Source: Bugula neritina (taxonomy: Eukaryota; Bryozoa; Gymnolaemata; Cheilostomatida; Bugulidae). Taken from it: DNA of 64,000 nucleotides. Under the pieces are notes generated by a model. The model did no database searches. It saw only the letters and a program-made list of their open reading frames with translations, and was not told the DNA's origin. The stretch covers positions 7,935,929 to 7,999,928 of the forward strand of contig OZ037769.1 in the NCBI GenBank assembly GCA_964035545.1, given 5' to 3'. Below are positions 58,834 to 64,000 of this stretch, piece by piece. The position numbers and the translations under genes are program-made. Each line of letters starts with the position of its first letter. Position 1 is the first letter of the stretch.

Positions 58834-61269
58834 TTAAGATACCTTGCATCTATTAAAGTTTATAAAATGGCTACTATATCTGTGAGCATCTTCTTTGTTG
58901 GCGTCTGCCTGGCACTCAATGACCTTTAGTATTTCTGTGAACAAATTAATTATATGCCAATTGTATTTAGCTGAACAAAACACTAAGGGGCATTTCCATC
59001 CTTTAACAATTTGCTGTGCATCAGTTCGAGCAACTCTTTGGTCAGCTGCTAGATCCTGCTTGTTTCCTACAACCACTATGAGAGGGTTACTCTTATACTT
59101 GAGAATTTGATCCTTGAGTGAACGTACATAGTTGAATGTGTCTTCATTACTTGTATCGTATACCAGCACAATCACCTTCAATATAACATCATGCAAACTG
59201 TACCAACTGTTACTAAGATTGCGTACATGCATTCAGTAACCAACTGAAATGTTGGTACTAGGACAATAATATGGAACATATATTATATATACATGTTTAA
59301 AATTGACTAAAAGCTGTGTAGTCCTGGAATATGGAAACCTAAGTGGTTTTTCAAAAGTAGAATGTCTAATAAATGACATTACACATATATCATTCGGAAT
59401 AATGCATTTTTTAATGATAATTAATATCGTACTAAAGTCATTGTAAAAATATAATTATATGACTTTTATGAGGTTGCCTTAACATCATCTGGTAACATAA
59501 GCTGTATTATAGTAGCATGACATTTTCTGGTAACATAAGCTGTATCATAGTAGTATGACATTGTCTGGTAACATGAGCTGTATCATAGTAGTATGACATT
59601 GTCTGGTAACATGAGCGTGTGCTCTGAACATATCGTAATATATAATATAATTAGGTTACTACATGAGAAAATCAATAAATAATAGTTAATAGAAATATTT
59701 GAGTCCTTGAATGTGAGCTAGAGTTTAGTCTGAATAAATTTGCATACGTATGCAGACAATTATTAAGCAGTGGATACAAATAGAGCAGAGCTTACTAGGG
59801 CTATGCATATGGACATAACACACTTTCACTTTTCCTACAATACTAGTAGCTGTTTGAACCATTGAACTATAACTATAGTTTCAGCTCAGCGGTTTGAACA
59901 AAGTTCTTGACACCAAACTTGCAAACAGTTAGTATGTTACTAGAATTACTTGCGCCTTGGCTATATTATTGTCAAATTGTTGCCTGCAGTCTAAAAAACT
60001 AGACTCATAGCTCTCCGTATAGCTACGCTTTTGTTAGGAGAATAAAACATTTTATGTAAGCTTTGTTAAGAGTTGTTTAATATCTAGAATCACTATATAT
60101 TTAGTTGATTTTAACAAATTAAAATTTCAAAACAAAACCGTTGCATAAAGAGACCACGGAATATTTGATGACTATAACATAATACTGTACATATTTAGCT
60201 GATGAGTAAAATGTACACACAACTGCATCTGTTTACATGCTTATATCATGGTAATTGTAATTAGAGCATGAACTAAAGTGCTATCCTATGCCGTTGTGAA
60301 ATTAGTAGTATTTTCGCTAAAATCTGCCCTAGAAAAAGAAATAATTGTATAGCCTACCAGAAGTGACTTGATGAAAAAGTAGTTTATATTATAATATATT
60401 AATGCATATAATTATTACATTTTATTGTATCATCTATGTAATATATTGTACTATACTTAATTATATTATAAACTATAATACTATTATACCAAGGAAAAAT
60501 GAACTGTGTTTATATGTTTTACAGGTTTCAACAGAAGGTTGTGGTGACGTAGGATTTTGTTTAATTTTTAAGGTTTTTTGAAGTTGCCTGCAATGAACAT
60601 AATTATATACATGTGGAACAATTATTTTACTTGTGATTAGTTTCTTAGGGTTCATAACATTTGGTAGTATGTAATAATTTTTTTCAAACAATAAATAAAT
60701 TTCTCCCATGTCATACCACCAGAATACATGTGATAATAGGTAATCTAATGGATATAGTATTTTCATAATTGTACTGGCCAGTAAAAAATTCAATTGCAAA
60801 AATTTTTGTCTAGTAAAAATAGCTTATATACCTGTGAGTTATGCATCCCATATCCTTTGTAAGTAGAGAATTCAGCTAGCGGACTTTCAGGAAATGATGT
60901 CACTCCTGGACAATCTCTCAGGGTTAAGTCGTAAATCTTCCCATCCATGAACACAGCTTTATGATACTTCTTGACTGTAGTACTGGGTGTATACATATTG
61001 TCTATATTGTGATGAAGGAACTGCTGAATTATGGAAGTCTTACCAACTTGGCAACTTCCCAGAAAAGCTATGCTATACTCCCTCATGCCTTCCTCATCAT
61101 CACTTTCTCTTCTTTTTGCACAAGCTTCCATGTTTTCAATAGAGCCTTGCATACAGTCATTATCGTTGGTAGGATTGATGTTGGTATAAGAGGCCATGCC
61201 TTCCATATTAACTAGCTGATATCTCACATGTCTCCTCTTATCTGAATCCCTTTGCTCACGCTGCTGCAT
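58834..61269 (-). CDS. RASL10: RASL10-type Ras-like small GTPase
   Basis: Exons 61269-60832 and 59175-58834 give 259 residues. The P-loop GSCQVGKTS is at 71-79. The switch II region has DCPGV (119-123) instead of the Ras DTAGQ, as RASL10 has DFPP. The guanine-specificity motif NKQD is at 184-187 and CSAK at 213-216, within CSAKYNWHIINLFTEILK, almost the RASL10B sequence CSAKYNWHILLLFSELLK. It ends CKVS, a farnesylation-type CAAX box (human RASL10B ends CAIM). About 60 residues precede the GTPase core, more than in human RASL10B (203 residues). An in-frame ATG at codon 62 (MREYSIAFLG) could be the true start, so the extension is uncertain. A/B paralogue not assigned. Confidence 0.88.
59484..59616. 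repeat. 38-bp tandem repeat, about 3.5 copies
   Basis: Units of TCTGGTAACATAAGCTGTAT followed by CATAGTAGTATGACAT, nearly identical, in the RASL10-like intron. Confidence 0.85.
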
Positions 61270-64000
61270 TCTAGCTGTCTAATTATTGTCAGCTCCAAGT
61301 TGATGAAAATCAGTTAGTCCACAACTAATTGCTAGTATTACGTAAATAGTCGCACATGTGTTGATGATGAATACCCTTGAGTGATGTCTGCATTAGTTTC
61401 CAGCTCATCAAGTAATCACCTAAAGTTACGTACAGCTAATTAGAAATCTATAGAATGACCGTCAGCAGTCCCGGACAATTTCTCTAACACAATTTGCTAT
61501 ACCTAAGAAGCATAATCCTTTGCATAAGTAATACGCATGCCTTTCACATTAGCTGCCTCTGTGCACTATGCATTATATTTTATTTAAGCTGATAGTTTTG
61601 TAGAGAAGGTATTTATGGCTAGCAACAAGAATTAAATTTAGCTGGTTGTCGGTACCTTCTATTACTGGAGTATTTTATTACTATGCTTAACAGGCACACT
61701 CTGCTGCAAACAATACGTTTTATTATAGCAAAAGTGTGCTTGAAATGCTTTCTGACAGTATTTGATAGTTTTGCTGGTAATAATTGGCATAACTGTGCAG
61801 AGTGTGTAGTTATAATTCAGAGCAGTTACTTTTGTAAATAGCTATAGGGATATATTCTATCTAGAACAAGTAAAAGAAGTTGTTAATGATGGAGACTAAA
61901 CTTTAGCATATGCAGAGGGTTGATTCCTATATCTAGCCAAGCTAAACCAGACTAAAATAGACCCAAATAGACTAAACTAGACCTAAATAGACCAAACCAG
62001 ACTAAAATAGACCAAACCAGACTAAATTAGACCTAACTAGACCAAACTAGACTTATATACCCAGATCATACAAGACCTGGTAGGCATTGCTAAATTGAGT
62101 ATTATAAGTATGTCCTGAAAAGCTAAGCCTGTACATCAGATATCACGACTCTTAAAGTGTGAACTCAGCTGCTAACAAGTACAACTGGAGGATAAGCTGA
62201 ATAATAGAGAGCTTTATTAAAGAGTGGGTACTTTGCTTTATATAATTTATTATATTATAGTTACTATGTTTATGTTCTTATAACAGTTTTTACTAAGGTA
62301 TGAGTATTAGTTTATAAAGAAATACTTTACAGAGCTAAATTCACACCAAAACTCAAACTCCACTACAAGCAAGTTGAACACTACTTCCTGGCCATTAAAT
62401 TATTGTTTCTGCATGGAAGAAGCTGGCTTATAGGTAAATTATATATAAATATATACGCACACACCTTCTAGCCACAATTATATAACCACAGTATCCAACT
62501 TAATGTAAATAATTTTTATAAAATATTTGAGCTATTAAAGAATAAGTCCTTTGAATCCTTTTAAATATTATTTGTTGTAGAGTAAATTAAAAAATAAGTT
62601 GCCAGTATTGGTCCATTCTACAGTTTAATGTGTATTCCATTGGTTGCAAGAAAAGATAGCTAGAAATAGTTATTATATAAATCAGGCTTCATAAACTTGC
62701 CTGTTAATAGTAAGTAGTCAGTGAGAATGCAAAGATAGTAGCGATGGCTAGTAAATTTGTGTCATTCCCAAAGGTGTATATATAAATAGCCCAATTGCTA
62801 CAACTAATATCATTTTGCAATATTCTGCAGTTACAGCCCCAACTATGCTTTATAATTTACTAAAGACTTAAAATTACACGTAAATGTTTGTAATGATATA
62901 AGAAATGCAAAAACTAAGTATACATTATAAAATAGCCTGTATAAGTATTGTAAACTAACACTCACAACTCTGTCCACAGCTGCTGCAAGTAAGAGCTAAT
63001 TACAGCTGCATCTACAATGTCATACCAGTCGTGTAGATATACCGAGGCAAACCCAGTTCAATAATATTCAACTACTGCAATATACTTCATAAATATAGCT
63101 TACACTTTCAATGAGTAAATCTGTGACAATAGTTCTCTCTAAGGCTTTTCATGAAATGCAGGCATAGCGTGTCATTACAGCAAGCAGACGAAATAATTGT
63201 TAGAGTTTCCTTCACTCCAAATAAGATTACTAATCAATGCAGCTTTAAAAGCAATCTTACTTTAAATCTAGTTCTAACCTCATAGGAATTATTGGACTCA
63301 GTATATACCAGTAGAAAGTATGTAGTTTAAAGTTAATTTTATTATGTTTTGGCCGTAATAATATTGAGCAATGCTATACTAGTTATTAAATTTGTTAACT
63401 AATCTGTAAAGCTGTATTAAATTAAAACTGGCATAATATGTAACATAATTAAAGAGGAATATAAAGAATAGCTGTTATTGAAGAAAAGGATGTATGCCCA
63501 TTACTTCAACAAACAGCTAGTAAACAAAGTTTGTAAAATGATAGATGAGAATGATTGTTATTTGGAATATAAACTTGTTATTAATTTATGTAAATAACCA
63601 TGAAATAAGAGCAGTATATAAATCGTAATTGTTTCAACTTACTGATGAGGCTTGCTGCTTAAAATTATTCAACTCAAACTTGCCATTTGGATTACTATAT
63701 ATTGTATAGTGTTTACATTTCTGATTATAATTAAGTGTAAAAATGTTTCCATCATACTTATACTTATTCTTTTAGAAATTTTTCAACATGTTGGATATTA
63801 TACATGGCTGGTCAGCTTACACTATACGCTCATCTAATGAAAGTCTTATTTCAACAAATCAATAAAAAGAGAGAAAAATTGACACACATAGAAACTATGC
63901 TAGCTGCTGGTGCATATAGCTGTCTCTAGCAACAATGTTATAAAATGTGCTACATGTTACTATAGTAATGTGCAGATGTAATGCTATATGCTTTCTACAT
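61270..64000. other. intergenic, upstream side of the RASL10-like gene
   Basis: No exon supported. 61940-62055 holds a short tandem repeat of AGACTAAA and AGACCAAAC-like units. Otherwise unique AT-rich DNA. Confidence 0.5.
61940..62055. repeat. degenerate ~10-bp AGACYAAAYY tandem repeat
   Basis: AGACTAAAAT, AGACCCAAAT, AGACTAAACT, AGACCTAAAT and AGACCAAACC follow one another with small changes. Confidence 0.85.

Overview
The window is animal nuclear DNA: AT-rich, with spliced genes, GT-AG (and some GC-AG) introns, long non-coding spacers, microsatellites and several transposon classes. The gene set points to a non-vertebrate metazoan. A C9orf72 orthologue is present, together with RASL10, GHITM, BPHL and ABHD14-like genes, Mag/SURL-type Ty3 elements, a Ty1/copia element and tRNA-derived repeats. 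A lophotrochozoan is my best guess, at low confidence. No prokaryotic features or CRISPR arrays are visible.

Layout, left to right. 1-5448 (minus): a Ty3/gypsy LTR retrotransposon whose 3' LTR lies outside the window; it has an RS-rich gag with two zinc knuckles, a tRNA-Ser primer site and a broken pol. 6083-7895 (plus): the 3' exons of a J-domain protein with a C-terminal membrane segment. 9886-15775 (plus): a complete nine-exon C9orf72 orthologue with a TIR element and a SINE-like unit in one intron. 17759-22666 (plus): a seven-exon type I membrane protein with a divergent CUB-like ectodomain and a tyrosine-containing tail, of unknown family. 25775-32870 (plus): a twelve-exon LRR plus EF-hand protein (LRRC74-like). 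33710-37180 (minus): an ABHD14A-like serine hydrolase, convergent with the LRR gene. 39190-46190: a transposon graveyard with a decayed jockey-like LINE, a decayed gypsy gag, and a nested copia element whose LTRs, primer site, polypurine tract and 5-bp target duplication are all recognisable. 46849-49592 (plus): BPHL. 50466-54649 (minus): GHITM/TMBIM5. 58834-61269 (minus): a RASL10-type small GTPase. The rest is intergenic, with low-complexity TACTAGTA/ATAGTA-type tracts recurring at several places.

The host genes look like separate housekeeping and signalling genes, not a pathway cluster. Loose functional themes are mitochondria (GHITM, probably BPHL), membrane trafficking and small-GTPase biology (C9orf72, RASL10), and small-molecule hydrolases (BPHL, ABHD14A-like). 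The main points of interest are the C9orf72 orthologue, three GC-AG introns among about 42 reconstructed introns, the unknown CUB-type receptor, a copia element whose gag starts inside the LTR and reads through the primer site, and a fold-back repeat with a G-rich core and direct repeats of different lengths at its two insertion sites. All exon models come from reading splice sites and frames by eye; every model keeps phase throughout.
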